NCBI GenBank assembly: GCA_017550335.1 | Contig: JAFZPM010000005.1 | Location: forward strand, 1-64,000 | Direction of reading: 5' to 3' | Origin: Paludibacteraceae bacterium | GTDB taxonomy: Bacteria > Bacteroidota > Bacteroidia > Bacteroidales > Paludibacteraceae | DNA: 64,000 nucleotides | Shown: piece by piece, positions 34,946 through 43,906 of the stretch | Layout of the letters: each line of letters begins with the position of its first letter | Numbering within the stretch: position 1 is the stretch's first letter | Notes under the pieces: model-generated | Database searches by the model: none | What the model was told of the DNA's origin: nothing | What the model saw: only the letters and a program-made list of their open reading frames with translations | Translations under genes and position numbers: made by a program

Positions 34946-37099
34946 TCAACCTTGGGTCTCGTGGGACGATTCCGAGGAAGGTTCCGAGATTTCCTCCGCA
35001 GGCTTCCCTTCGGTTGCGGTCGTCTCGTTTTCAGCCGGTTTCGTTTCGCTTGGAGCCTCGGTCTTTTCCTCTTGGGATTGGGAAGACTCCTCTTTCGCCT
35101 CTTTGTCTTTCGCCTCCTTATCCTTCGCCTCCGCGCTCAGTTCATCCGCGCGGGAGATCCAAGGACGTTTCCCGAAGATGCGTTCCACATCCTCCGTGAA
35201 TATCACTTCCCTTTCTATCAACAGGTTGGCCAATTCCACCAAGCCTTCCCTGTGACTATCGAGGATGGACCTCGCTCTGTCGTACTGCTCGTTGATGAGC
35301 GTTTGCACCTCCATGTCGATGATCCTAGCGGTCTCCTCGCTGTAAGGTTTGGAGAAAGAGTATTCCGACGACCCCGTGGAGTCGTAGTAGGAGATATTGC
35401 GTAATCTGTCGCTCATACCATAGTAGGCGATGAGGGCATAGGTCTTTTTGGTGGAGTTCTCCAAGTCATTGAGCGCACCCGTGGATATCTCGCCGAAGAT
35501 GATCTCCTCAGCGGCCCTTCCCGCAAGTGTGGAACATATATCGTCCAGGATATGGGCGGTCGTGATGTGCTGGCGTTCCTCTGGCAAATACCAAGCTGCG
35601 CCAAGGGCTCTGCCGCGCGGCACGATAGTCACCTTGATGAGCGGGTTGGCGTATTGCAGCATCCAGCTTACGGTAGCGTGACCCGCCTCATGGTAGGCGG
35701 TCAGTGTCTTTTCCCTCTTGGTCATGATGGTGTTCTTCTTCTCCAAGCCACCGACGATACGATCGACAGCGTCGAGGAAGTCTTGCTTCTGCACGGTGTT
35801 CTTCCCCTTGCGCGCCGCGATGAGAGCCGCCTCGTTGCAGACATTGGCGATGTCGGCGCCCGAGAATCCAGGCGTTTGTTTGGCAAGGAACTCGATGTCC
35901 ACGCTTTCGTCTATCTTAACGTTGCGCAGATGCACGTTGAATATCTCACGGCGGCCCACCACATCAGGCAAGTCCACCATGATCTGACGGTCGAATCGTC
36001 CCGGTCTGAGCAATGCCTTGTCGAGGATGTCCGCGCGGTTGGTGGCGGCGAGTATGATGACGCCACTGTTGGAACCGAATCCGTCCATTTCGGTCAGCAA
36101 TTGGTTCAGGGTGTTCTCCCGCTCGTCGTTACCGCCCGAGTGGATGGTTTTACCTCTGGCACGGCCTATGGCGTCGATCTCATCGATGAATACGATGCAA
36201 GGGGACTTCTCCTTCGCTTGGCGGAAGAGGTCACGCACACGGGAGGCGCCCACGCCCACGAACATCTCCACGAAGTCGGAGCCCGACAAGGAGAAGAACG
36301 GCACATCCGCCTCTCCAGCCACAGCCTTGGCCAGCAACGTCTTACCCGTTCCCGGAGGGCCCACGAGCAAAGCTCCTTTCGGTATCTTTCCACCCAACTC
36401 CGTGTATTTTGCAGGGTTCTTCAGGAAATGCACGATTTCCTGGATCTCCTCCTTCGCCTCGGAGAGACCCGCCACATCCTTGAAGGTTATCTTGTCCTTG
36501 TTGGTGTTCTTGTCAAAGAGTTTCGCCTGGGATTGACCGACATTGAAGATGCCGCCTCCGACACCTCCGTTCCCCATTCTGCGGAACATGAATATCCAGA
36601 TGAGGACGAAGAAAAGAATCGGTGCGATCCCGTAGAAGATATGTCCGTATTCAGGATCCTCCTCATACTTGACGGTTATGTGGTCCGGCTCTTCCGTCGC
36701 CTTGTCCGTCGCCTCCTTCTTCTTGTCCTGCGGGGTCTTCACCTTGTCGTTTTTCTTCTGCCACTTGCTGAGGTCCTTGGCGAACCGGTCGGCGGAAGGA
36801 ATCTGGATCTCCACGACAGGCTTGACCACATCCTTGGCATGCTCCTTCCCGAAGACCTCCTCTATCTTGCTGGCTTTTATGAAGATGCTTGCCTGGTCCT
36901 TGTTCGTCGTCACGACAATCTTCTCGACAGCGTTGTTCTTGACCAACTCCTCGACCTTGTCGTACGTGAAATCACCGTAGGTTGGTTTGTCGTCCATGAA
37001 CAGGAGGGAAACGAGGAACAAGCCTACCAGCAGGTACAGCCAGTAGAGGTTGAACTTGAATTCCTTCTTGAATTTCGGTTTGTTATTATTGTCGGCCAT
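34946..37099 (-). CDS. ftsH: ATP-dependent zinc metalloprotease FtsH
   Basis: The 717-residue inner-membrane AAA protease degrades misfolded and regulatory proteins. Transmembrane helices are at about 17-35 and 155-172, with a charged periplasmic region between them. The AAA domain has Walker A GPPGTGKT (247-254), Walker [11 protein letters not shown] (301-310), the pore-loop region DFVEMFVG and the second region of homology [21 protein letters not shown]. The zinc site HEAGH is at 470-474. The last ~65 residues are low-complexity and acidic, with a [13 protein letters not shown] repeat; such tails are longer than in most FtsH. It lies 80 bases after rsfS in the same direction. Confidence 0.96.
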   Translation of the reverse strand: MADNNNKPKFKKEFKFNLYWLYLLVGLFLVSLLFMDDKPTYGDFTYDKVEELVKNNAVEKIVVTTNKDQASIFIKASKIEEVFGKEHAKDVVKPVVEIQIPSADRFAKDLSKWQKKNDKVKTPQDKKKEATDKATEEPDHITVKYEEDPEYGHIFYGIAPILFFVLIWIFMFRRMGNGGVGGGIFNVGQSQAKLFDKNTNKDKITFKDVAGLSEAKEEIQEIVHFLKNPAKYTELGGKIPKGALLVGPPGTGKTLLAKAVAGEADVPFFSLSGSDFVEMFVGVGASRVRDLFRQAKEKSPCIVFIDEIDAIGRARGKTIHSGGNDERENTLNQLLTEMDGFGSNSGVIILAATNRADILDKALLRPGRFDRQIMVDLPDVVGRREIFNVHLRNVKIDESVDIEFLAKQTPGFSGADIANVCNEAALIAARKGKNTVQKQDFLDAVDRIVGGLEKKNTIMTKREKTLTAYHEAGHATVSWMLQYANPLIKVTIVPRGRALGAAWYLPEERQHITTAHILDDICSTLAGRAAEEIIFGEISTGALNDLENSTKKTYALIAYYGMSDRLRNISYYDSTGSSEYSFSKPYSEETARIIDMEVQTLINEQYDRARSILDSHREGLVELANLLIEREVIFTEDVERIFGKRPWISRADELSAEAKDKEAKDKEAKEESSQSQEEKTEAPSETKPAENETTATEGKPAEEISEPSSESSHETQG

Positions 37100-37180
37100 A
37101 TTCTAATCAATATTTATGCGGGTTCTCTGGAATGATGCTTGAACCCAAGTTTTTGTTGAAAAGGTACGTTTGTGATGGGA

Positions 37181-37555
37181 TTACTGCAAGTCCGGTATTT
37201 CCTTGATCTCGGCGTCTTCCCACAATGTTTCGAGGCTATAGAAGTCCCGGATCTCCGGCAGGAACACATGGAGGATGATTTCCCCGTAGTCGAGGGCGAT
37301 CCATTGTGCGTTGTTGTATCCATCCACAGCGAATGGCTTAACCTTTATCTGTTCCCTCACATAGTCCTTCACCTCGTCCGCGATGGAGCACACATGGGTA
37401 TTGGAGTTACCTTGGCAGATCACGAAGTAGCGGAACACATAGTTCTCCAATTTGGACATGTCCACCACCGTGATTTTGGCACCCTTCTTTTCCTGGATGC
37501 CCTCTACAATCTTATTGACTAATAATTCCGTCTCGTCTAAAATCTTTTTCGTCAT
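37181..37555 (-). CDS. rsfS: Ribosome silencing factor RsfS
   Basis: The 124-residue RsfS/Iojap protein binds ribosomal protein L14 and blocks subunit joining when nutrients are low. Family motifs are VVDMSKLENYVFRYFVICQG and HVCSIADEVKDYV, then the core WIALDYGEIILHVFLPEIRDFYSLETLWEDA. Length is normal. It starts three bases after the stop of argH and is followed by ftsH; the rsfS-ftsH pairing is common in Bacteroidetes. Confidence 0.95.
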   Translation of the reverse strand: MTKKILDETELLVNKIVEGIQEKKGAKITVVDMSKLENYVFRYFVICQGNSNTHVCSIADEVKDYVREQIKVKPFAVDGYNNAQWIALDYGEIILHVFLPEIRDFYSLETLWEDAEIKEIPDLQ

Positions 37556-37558
37556 TGG

Positions 37559-38899
37559 TTATATGTTCAGTAATTTTTCAATTGCTTTGTCTACTTTATC
37601 GAATGAGAACCCACTCATTGTCTGGTCCATCAGCGTCGTGATGCGGTCGTTGCAGAGGTTGCCAATACTACCCTCGTGCGTGTGGTGGATGTTCTTGTCC
37701 GGCGTGAACTTGCCAGCCTCGATGTCCAGGCCCACCTTCTTGTAGGCGTCACGGAACGGCATGCCGGAACGTGCCAGTCTGTTCACCTCCTCCACGCTGA
37801 AAATGAAGTCGTACTTGCTGTCGGAGAGGATATCCTCCTTCACCTTCACCTGGCTGATGATGTGCGAAGTCATCAGGATGCAGTCCTGCAACTCCTCGAA
37901 GACAGGGATGAAGACCTCCTTGATGATCTGCAGGTCCCTGAAATAGCCGCAAGGCAAGTTGTTCATGATCATCATGATCTGTTGCGGGAGCGATTGTATC
38001 TTGTTGCACTTCGCGCGGGTAAGCTCGAAGACGTCAGGATTCTTCTTGTGCGGCATGATGCTTGAACCCGTCGTGCACTCATCCGGCAACTTCAGGAAAC
38101 CGAAGTTCTGGCTGGTGAACATGCAGGAGTCGAACGCCAGTTTGGAGAGAGTGGCGGCGATGCCTGCGAGGGCGAAAGCCACTGTCTTCTCAATCTTTCC
38201 GCGCCCCATCTGCGCATAGACGACGTTGTAGTCCATCGAATCGAACCCGAGGAGGTCGGTGGTCATCTGCCGGTTCAGCGGGAAGGAGGAGCCATATCCT
38301 GCGGCCGAACCCAGCGGGTTGCGGTTGGTCATCTTCCAGGCGGCGAGCAACAGCTCCATATCGTCCGCCAAGCTCTCCGCATAGGCGCCGAACCAGAGTC
38401 CGAAGGAGGATGGCATGGCGATCTGCAGGTGGGTATAGCCCGGCATCAACACGTCCTTGTATTTATTGCTTTGCTCGATCAGGACGGAGAAGAGGGCGCG
38501 TACGGATTGCGCCACGTTCTTGATCTGCTCCCTCGTGAAGAGCTTCATGTCCAACAACACCTGGTCGTTACGGGAACGTCCGCTATGGATCTTCTTGCCC
38601 ATGTCTCCCAACTTGCGGGTGAGCATCAACTCCACTTGTGAGTGCACATCCTCTATGCCTTCCTCGATCACGAACTGGCCTGCCGCCGCTTGCTCGTAGA
38701 TGTTCTTCAACTCCTTCAGCAGAACGGGAAGTTCCTCCTTGCCTAACAGTCCGATCGACTCCAACATCGTGATGTGGGCCATTGAACCGAGCACGTCGTG
38801 CTTCGCCAAATAAATATCCATCTCGCGGTCGCGACCCACCGTGAATTTCTCTATCTCGGCGTTGGTCGCTTTCCCTTTATCCCATAATTTTTGTGCCAT
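37559..38899 (-). CDS. argH: Argininosuccinate lyase
   Basis: The 446-residue enzyme splits argininosuccinate into arginine and fumarate, the last step of arginine synthesis. It opens with AQKLWDKGKATNAEIEKFTVG and carries DVHSQVELML, SGRSRNDQVLLD, PGYTHLQIAMPSSFGLW and the superfamily signature GSSIMPHKKNP near residue 280. It is near the family length. The gene has a good promoter at 38931-38960 and is followed three bases later by rsfS, so arginine synthesis, ribosome silencing and FtsH are probably transcribed together. Confidence 0.96.
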   Translation of the reverse strand: MAQKLWDKGKATNAEIEKFTVGRDREMDIYLAKHDVLGSMAHITMLESIGLLGKEELPVLLKELKNIYEQAAAGQFVIEEGIEDVHSQVELMLTRKLGDMGKKIHSGRSRNDQVLLDMKLFTREQIKNVAQSVRALFSVLIEQSNKYKDVLMPGYTHLQIAMPSSFGLWFGAYAESLADDMELLLAAWKMTNRNPLGSAAGYGSSFPLNRQMTTDLLGFDSMDYNVVYAQMGRGKIEKTVAFALAGIAATLSKLAFDSCMFTSQNFGFLKLPDECTTGSSIMPHKKNPDVFELTRAKCNKIQSLPQQIMMIMNNLPCGYFRDLQIIKEVFIPVFEELQDCILMTSHIISQVKVKEDILSDSKYDFIFSVEEVNRLARSGMPFRDAYKKVGLDIEAGKFTPDKNIHHTHEGSIGNLCNDRITTLMDQTMSGFSFDKVDKAIEKLLNI

Positions 38900-38930
38900 T
38901 GGTCACTCGTTTCCTTTTAATTACAATTTG

Positions 38931-38960
38931 CAAATTTACTGAAAAACATGGATAAACAAA
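38931..38960 (-). promoter_or_regulatory. Promoter of the argH-rsfS-ftsH unit
   Basis: On the minus strand TTTG (38957-38960) and TAAATTTG (38931-38938) are 18 bases apart. The -7 box lies about 32 bases before the argH ATG. Confidence 0.65.
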
Positions 38961-39022
38961 GAAGAAAATCTTTTTCAATGTTAAATAAGTTAACACGATG
39001 TGTAAATTTCGCTGATAGGACG

Positions 39023-39056
39023 AAAAAAAAATGGCTGGCGAACATTCGCCAGCCAT
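39023..39056 (-). terminator. Terminator after the GH16 gene
   Basis: A perfect 12-base inverted repeat (ATGGCTGGCGAA with TTCGCCAGCCAT) is followed on the minus strand by eight T, about 27 bases after the GH16 stop codon. Confidence 0.92.
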
Positions 39057-39082
39057 TTAGCTATCTCCCATCGTAAAAGATT

Positions 39083-40675
39083 TTATTTCTTCTTGATGAT
39101 CTTGAATGATTCTCCGTTCTCCAATCTAATGATGTAGATGCCCTCCTTGAGGTTCTCGATGACGGAAGACTCCCCTGCGTCAAAGCGCTTCACGAGGAGA
39201 CCGCTCATGTTGTAGATGACTCCGCTCAAATCGTCGAGGCCCTTCTGTGCGGCGCACAAATCTTCCATGCCGGTGAATTCCATGACTGGACCCGTGTAAC
39301 TCTCTCCTTGTCCCCCCTTCTGGTATACCTTGACGTAGTTGACGTACATCTTCGCCTCACCGTTTTGCAGGGCACTAATCTGGTTGATGTCAGTGATTCT
39401 CGTGAAATCACCTCCGATCGCCAAGTTGAAGAGGAGGTGGAACTCGTGGTGGAAATAGGTCCCGGCACTTCTGTCCGAACCCCTGTCCGCGATGTTCAGT
39501 TGGAAATAAGGCCGTGCGTTAGGGTAGCGGTCTTGGTCGACGTACATGATGAGCCTTTGCTCGTCCCAATAGAGTGTGTAGAGGTGGAATTCACCGTCCT
39601 GCAGGGAGTAGTCCCACGTGACACTTTGGGTGCTCATCTCATGTCCGCTCTGCGAAGGTCCCCAGTGACATGCTCCGTTGAAATAGCGGTCTTGTGTGCC
39701 CCTGTTGAAGGCCTCGGAGTTACCCATCTCCATGATATCAATCTCTCCGTTCGCAGGCCATCTGCTTGTTTCGTCGCCCATCATCCAGAAGGCTGGCCAG
39801 AGTCCGTTGGCGGTCTTAGGCAAACGGATGCTCGCCTCCACCTTGCCGTGACAGAACTTCATCTTGCCGCTGGTGTTCAACCTTCCCGAGGAGCAAGAAA
39901 TACCGTTGGATTGTTCTTTCTTGGCAGTGATGATGAGGCAGCCGTTCCCCTTTTCATCTTTCCCCACCTCAACGTTGTTTCTTTTATAGTATTGCAGCTC
40001 GTTGTTGTAGGCGTAACCCTCCTCAATGTTCCACACATTGCTGAGTTTGCCGTCGTCGAACAACTCTTCCCATACGAGGTGGTACCCGTCCACTTCGCCG
40101 GTTCCTCTCTGCGAATTCGGGTCGTAGTTTGAGGAGCTTTGCTGGTCAAGCTTCTTGAGGAGTGTGATTTCATCGATGTAGACGACGGCATCGCGTTGCA
40201 GGTCACCACGGTCCACCATGACGAAGAAATCCTTGTAAGTGCCTTTCGGTGCGCTCTTCAGGTCGAATGTGACGGTGGTCCAACCGTTGCCGCCGAGGTA
40301 GGCTGTGTTGGACTCGTAGTTATCGCCAGGACCGGACTCCAGCTTGAAGGCGACGTCCCCTTGGGTCTGCTTGAGGAACTTCACCGTCGCGTATGAATAG
40401 TCGTTGTCGCCCGAACCGATGTTGAGGGAATAGACACCTCTGAGGATGACTCCCGCCCAGTTGTCCGTGCCGACAGGCCTGGTGCATTTGAGCACTTTGG
40501 ACGAGCTGTTGACGTCGTCCGGCGAAGGATTGCTTACAATTTCACTGGAAGCGCCACTGACATCTTCCCAACCCTTAGCATCACTTTCGAAATCGTCCAA
40601 GACGATGCTGTCTTGCGCATGGGCCGCCGCGATGGAGAAGGCCGACAATGCAATAATAGTTTTTATTCTCATCAT
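39083..40675 (-). CDS. GH16 beta-glucanase with N-terminal carbohydrate-binding-like domain and T9SS type A sorting domain
   Basis: The 530-residue protein has a signal peptide (to about A20, AAAHAQ). Residues 22-175 form a jelly-roll resembling CBM11-like or galactose-binding modules (IVLDDFESDAKGW, WTTVTFDLKSAPKGTYKDFF, VVYIDEITLL). The GH16 domain (about 196-450) has GLWPAFWMMG and the catalytic motif EIDIME at 311-316 (E311 nucleophile, E316 acid/base, D313 helper), consistent with laminarinase or lichenase activity. The C-terminal 60 residues (GVIYNMSGLLVKRF, LKEGIYIIRLENGE) form a type A sorting signal. It is a single-gene unit closed by the terminator at 39023-39056. Confidence 0.93.
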   Translation of the reverse strand: MMRIKTIIALSAFSIAAAHAQDSIVLDDFESDAKGWEDVSGASSEIVSNPSPDDVNSSSKVLKCTRPVGTDNWAGVILRGVYSLNIGSGDNDYSYATVKFLKQTQGDVAFKLESGPGDNYESNTAYLGGNGWTTVTFDLKSAPKGTYKDFFVMVDRGDLQRDAVVYIDEITLLKKLDQQSSSNYDPNSQRGTGEVDGYHLVWEELFDDGKLSNVWNIEEGYAYNNELQYYKRNNVEVGKDEKGNGCLIITAKKEQSNGISCSSGRLNTSGKMKFCHGKVEASIRLPKTANGLWPAFWMMGDETSRWPANGEIDIMEMGNSEAFNRGTQDRYFNGACHWGPSQSGHEMSTQSVTWDYSLQDGEFHLYTLYWDEQRLIMYVDQDRYPNARPYFQLNIADRGSDRSAGTYFHHEFHLLFNLAIGGDFTRITDINQISALQNGEAKMYVNYVKVYQKGGQGESYTGPVMEFTGMEDLCAAQKGLDDLSGVIYNMSGLLVKRFDAGESSVIENLKEGIYIIRLENGESFKIIKKK

Positions 40676-40867
40676 AACGATATTAGATGGTTTATGTCTC
40701 CTTAATACTTTTAGAATTGTTATATCTCCTATTGATAATGAATGCTTTTCAATGTTTTCACATGGACAATCGAATCACATTGCAATTTTCGTAAATATAT
40801 GTGAGTTTACCAACTCTTTTTTGAAAAAAATGGATTTTGGACTTTGGGAAGTTAAGAGTTAAGAGTT

Positions 40868-40955
40868 TTTGGAGGATGCGTATCCCTACACGATGCGCAC
40901 ACCCGAGCCCTGAAGGGGCGTGACATATTTAGCCTGGGGCAACGCCCTATGACAA
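40868..40955. repeat. GC-rich palindromic intergenic element
   Basis: It includes GCCCTGAAGGGGC and GGGCAACGCCCT, two small hairpins separated by GTGACATATTTAGCCTGG. This layout resembles the dispersed CCCTGAAAGGGC...CCCAGGGC elements known between genes in many Bacteroidetes. Only one copy is in this window, so its repeated nature is inferred from memory of other genomes. Confidence 0.45.
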
Positions 40956-41051
40956 TTAAGAATTTTGAATTATGAATTATGAATTTTTGTGTGCGATTGA
41001 AAACGACAAAAAGTTTTCCGCCAAAAATGAATAATGTGTTTGATTTATATA

Positions 41052-41059
41052 TAGATTTG
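41052..41059 (+). promoter_or_regulatory. -7 box for the decarboxylase gene
   Basis: TAGATTTG matches TAnnTTTG. The transcript would start near 41066 with a leader of about 95 bases that contains overlapping inverted repeats at 41063-41075 and 41072-41099. Confidence 0.5.
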
Positions 41060-41062
41060 CAT

Positions 41063-41099
41063 CCGAATTCTTCGGATTGTGAATTTCGGAGCAATCCGA
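41063..41099 (+). promoter_or_regulatory. Overlapping hairpins in the decarboxylase leader
   Basis: CCGAA-TTC-TTCGG (41063-41075) and TCGGATTG...CAATCCGA (arms 41072-41079 and 41092-41099) share bases 41072-41075, so only one can form at a time. This could be a regulated leader, but no T-run follows. Confidence 0.3.
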
Positions 41100-41160
41100 G
41101 TGAGTTGGATTTATTTCATTGAGTGCATTTATTTAAATTGGTTTACTTAATTTTCTGGAA

Positions 41161-42552
41161 ATGAAAAACAAGTACGTTGATTTGATCGAACAATCGTTCG
41201 AGTTCCCTAACGAGGAGTTTAGCGTCAATGACAATGAACTCTACTGGTTCAATGTTCCTTTGATGGACATCATCAAGCAGTATGGCACCCCCCTGAGGAT
41301 TTCGTACCTTCCGAAAATCGCCATGAACATCCAACGCGTAAGACGTCTCTTCAACGTGGCCATGGCGAAGGTGGACTATCAGGCAGACTACAATTACTGC
41401 TTCTGCACGAAGAGCTCCCACTTCTCCTTCGTGATGGAGGAGGTGCTGAAGCACGACGTGAATGTGGAGATCTCCTCCGCATACGACGTGAATCTTTTGG
41501 AGTGCTTGGAGGAATCCGGGCATCTCAAAAAGGATAAATTCATCATTTGTAATGGATTTAAAATACCTCAATACATAGACAACATACGTGACTTCATCAA
41601 CAAGGGTTTCACGAATGTGATTCCGATTCTGGACAACAAGGACGAGTTGGACATGTTGCTCGATGGATTCGACAAACCATTGAACGTCGGCATCCGCATC
41701 GCCACGGAGGAGGAACCTAAGTTCGATTTCTATACCTCCCGTTTGGGTATCCGCTTCAAAGATATCCTTCCTTATTATAAGGAGAAGATTAAGAACAACA
41801 AGCAGGTGAAACTGAAAATGTTACACTTCTTCGTGAACACGGGTATCAAGGACACCTCCTACTACTGGAACGAGTTGAGCAAAGGAATCAACCTCTATTG
41901 CGAGTTGCGCAAGATTTGCCCGGAACTCGATAGCCTGAACATCGGTGGTGGGTTCCCTATCCAAGCCCACATGGATTTCACCTACGATTACGAATACATG
42001 GCGGAGGAGATTGTCGCCCAAATCAAGAACACTTGCGCGCAGCAGGGCGTTCCGGAGCCTCGCATCTTCACGGAGTTCGGTTCCTACACGGTGGGCGAGA
42101 GCGGTGCGATGCTCTATTCCATCGTGAACCAAAAGCAACAGAACGACCGTGAGTTGTGGGATATGATCGACAGCTCCTTCATCAATACGATGCCTGACAC
42201 CTGGGGCTTGAACCAACGCTTCCCGTTCCTGGCCATCAACAACTGGGACCAGGAGTACGAACGGGTGCACTTGGGCGGTCTGACCTGCGATAGCGAGGAT
42301 TTCTACAACGCGGAGGTCCACTCCAACGCGATCTTCCTTCCTAAGATGGTACAGGGCAGGGAACAATTCATCGGATTCTTCCACATGGGCGCCTACCAGG
42401 AGGCCCTGAGCGGTTACGGTGGCATCCAGCACTGCTTGTTGCCTGCGCCTAAGATGGTGGTGGTCGATGTGGACGAGAATGGCGAATACTACACTAAATT
42501 ATTCGCTAAGGAGCAGAGTTACAAGTCAATGCTGAAGATCCTAGGTTATTAA
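41161..42552 (+). CDS. PLP-dependent decarboxylase, arginine decarboxylase-like (fold III)
   Basis: The 463-residue protein is of the alanine-racemase-fold decarboxylase group (Orn/DAP/Arg decarboxylases). It has YCFCTKSSHF with Lys84 as the likely PLP lysine, SSAYDVNLLECL, a LNIGGGFPI glycine loop that binds the PLP phosphate, and EFGSYTVGESGA. It closely resembles the ~460-residue Bacteroidetes proteins annotated as arginine decarboxylase, which are shorter than the ~630-residue SpeA, and would convert arginine to agmatine for polyamine synthesis. Diaminopimelate or ornithine decarboxylase activity is an alternative. The stop is two bases from the next gene, so the two form an operon. Confidence 0.8.
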   Translation: MKNKYVDLIEQSFEFPNEEFSVNDNELYWFNVPLMDIIKQYGTPLRISYLPKIAMNIQRVRRLFNVAMAKVDYQADYNYCFCTKSSHFSFVMEEVLKHDVNVEISSAYDVNLLECLEESGHLKKDKFIICNGFKIPQYIDNIRDFINKGFTNVIPILDNKDELDMLLDGFDKPLNVGIRIATEEEPKFDFYTSRLGIRFKDILPYYKEKIKNNKQVKLKMLHFFVNTGIKDTSYYWNELSKGINLYCELRKICPELDSLNIGGGFPIQAHMDFTYDYEYMAEEIVAQIKNTCAQQGVPEPRIFTEFGSYTVGESGAMLYSIVNQKQQNDRELWDMIDSSFINTMPDTWGLNQRFPFLAINNWDQEYERVHLGGLTCDSEDFYNAEVHSNAIFLPKMVQGREQFIGFFHMGAYQEALSGYGGIQHCLLPAPKMVVVDVDENGEYYTKLFAKEQSYKSMLKILGY

Positions 42553-42554
42553 AC

Positions 42555-43904
42555 ATGTCGAAGAAGAAGCTGATCCTTGCGGTTTTATTCATCGCCATCG
42601 CACTATTCTGTTACAAGCGATGGGATGCCTGGTTCGGCAATCCGCCTGAGCCGGGTTATGATATCCAGCATCATCCCGCAAGAGTTCTTCTGACGGTCGG
42701 TCCTTCGGAATCATCCCGTTACGTCTCCTGGCAATGCGACTCTGTGCGTCAGCCGGGTTGGGTGGATCTGTGCGACACGCTCGGACATGACACGCTGGTC
42801 TACGAGACCATGGGACAACCCTTCCGCTCAAGGGCGGGTGTCGCCGCGTACTTCTCAGTCCTGTTGGATTCCCTGAAGGCAGACACCGGATATCGCTACA
42901 GAATACGCGTCGGACAAGACACGACGGATTGGATGCAGTTTCACATGCCACCCGCATCGAACAACTTCTCTTTCCTCTATTTCGGCGATGTGCAGGACGA
43001 GGTGGACGATACCGCCTTCGACTCCCTGCTCCCTAACATCATGGCGCAAAACGAGGATGCTTCGTTCCTCCTATTCGGCGGCGACCTGATCGAACGGCCG
43101 ATGGACAAGTATTGGGAGAAGGTTTTCTCTTCGCTCTCTTCTTATGCGTACACTTACCCGATTGTCTCTGTGCCGGGTAATCACGAGTATCTGAAAGGCG
43201 TTACGCGCACATTGGAAGAACGGTTCCCGCTGGTCTTTCCTTACTACGACATGGAGGCTCATGACGGCAACGCGCTCTTCTCCTTCAAGCGGGGCGATGC
43301 GCGCTTCTTCCTACTGGATTCCAACAAGGATTTCTGGCGCCTCTGGTCACAGCGGATGTGGCTCGAAAAGGAACTCTCCGCATGCAAGGAGAGGTGGAAG
43401 ATCGTGGTGCTTCACCATCCGATACGCTCCATCAAGGGTTCCATGAATAACTGGGTCGTCAAGCAGTTCTTCGACGATTTGGTCTGCAAAAAGGGTGTGG
43501 ACCTCGTGTTGCAAGGCCATGAGCATGGGTATGCCCGCTTCAATGTGGATAGCGATTCAAGCAAGGGAATGAAGGAGCCGCTCCGTTTGGTCTCCTATTG
43601 CTCCAGAAAAGATTACATGCTCCAGTTCCATGGTGATGTGGCGAAATGGGGCACGGACGACCGCTATTTCCAAAGGATTTCCATCTCGGGAGATACGCTC
43701 TCCCTCTCCACGTTCAACAGTTCGTTGCAACTCTACGACAAGCTGAGGATCGTGAAATCACAAGACCATAGGCAGTTGGTGGACGAAGGGAAAGACATAC
43801 CCGAAAAGATCCGCGTCTCGGATTGGTTCCGAGCCAATAAAAAAGCCAAGAGGGTACAAGAGTTCGAAAAGAACATCGAGGAGTGGCGAAGAAAGAACCG
43901 TTGA
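42555..43904 (+). CDS. Calcineurin-like phosphoesterase, purple acid phosphatase-like
   Basis: The 449-residue protein starts with a single hydrophobic anchor (LILAVLFIAIALFCY) and then a fibronectin III-like domain (about 40-135: SRYVSWQCDS, TGYRYRIRVGQDTTDWMQFHMP). The metallophosphoesterase domain follows with FGDVQDE near 143, GGDLIE, GNHEY near 207, VLHHPI near 285 and GHEHGYAR near 322, which together supply the two-metal site. The layout matches purple acid phosphatase-like enzymes; the substrate is unknown. It starts two bases after the decarboxylase stop, so it is translationally linked to it, and it converges with the helix-hairpin-helix gene. Confidence 0.88.
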   Translation: MSKKKLILAVLFIAIALFCYKRWDAWFGNPPEPGYDIQHHPARVLLTVGPSESSRYVSWQCDSVRQPGWVDLCDTLGHDTLVYETMGQPFRSRAGVAAYFSVLLDSLKADTGYRYRIRVGQDTTDWMQFHMPPASNNFSFLYFGDVQDEVDDTAFDSLLPNIMAQNEDASFLLFGGDLIERPMDKYWEKVFSSLSSYAYTYPIVSVPGNHEYLKGVTRTLEERFPLVFPYYDMEAHDGNALFSFKRGDARFFLLDSNKDFWRLWSQRMWLEKELSACKERWKIVVLHHPIRSIKGSMNNWVVKQFFDDLVCKKGVDLVLQGHEHGYARFNVDSDSSKGMKEPLRLVSYCSRKDYMLQFHGDVAKWGTDDRYFQRISISGDTLSLSTFNSSLQLYDKLRIVKSQDHRQLVDEGKDIPEKIRVSDWFRANKKAKRVQEFEKNIEEWRRKNR

Positions 43905-43906
43905 CG

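Larger units (their letters stand above)
40676..41160. other. Intergenic region between the GH16 and decarboxylase genes
   Basis: This 485-base gap holds no convincing gene. It contains AT-rich GTTAAGAGTTAAGAG and GAATTATGAATTATGAA direct repeats, a GC-rich palindromic element (40868-40955) and the leader of the decarboxylase gene with a -7 box at 41052-41059. No clear -7 box for the GH16 gene is seen. A minus-strand frame across 40852-41094 lacks the features of a gene and follows the palindromic element. Confidence 0.6.

Noticed and set aside
35552..37135. A 527-codon plus-strand open frame
   Set aside because: Antisense to ftsH, whose motifs are intact; the composition is typical of a shadow frame.
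40852..41094. Minus-strand 80-codon frame in the GH16-decarboxylase gap
   Set aside because: It runs through a GC-rich palindromic element and AT-rich repeats; no start context or conserved features.
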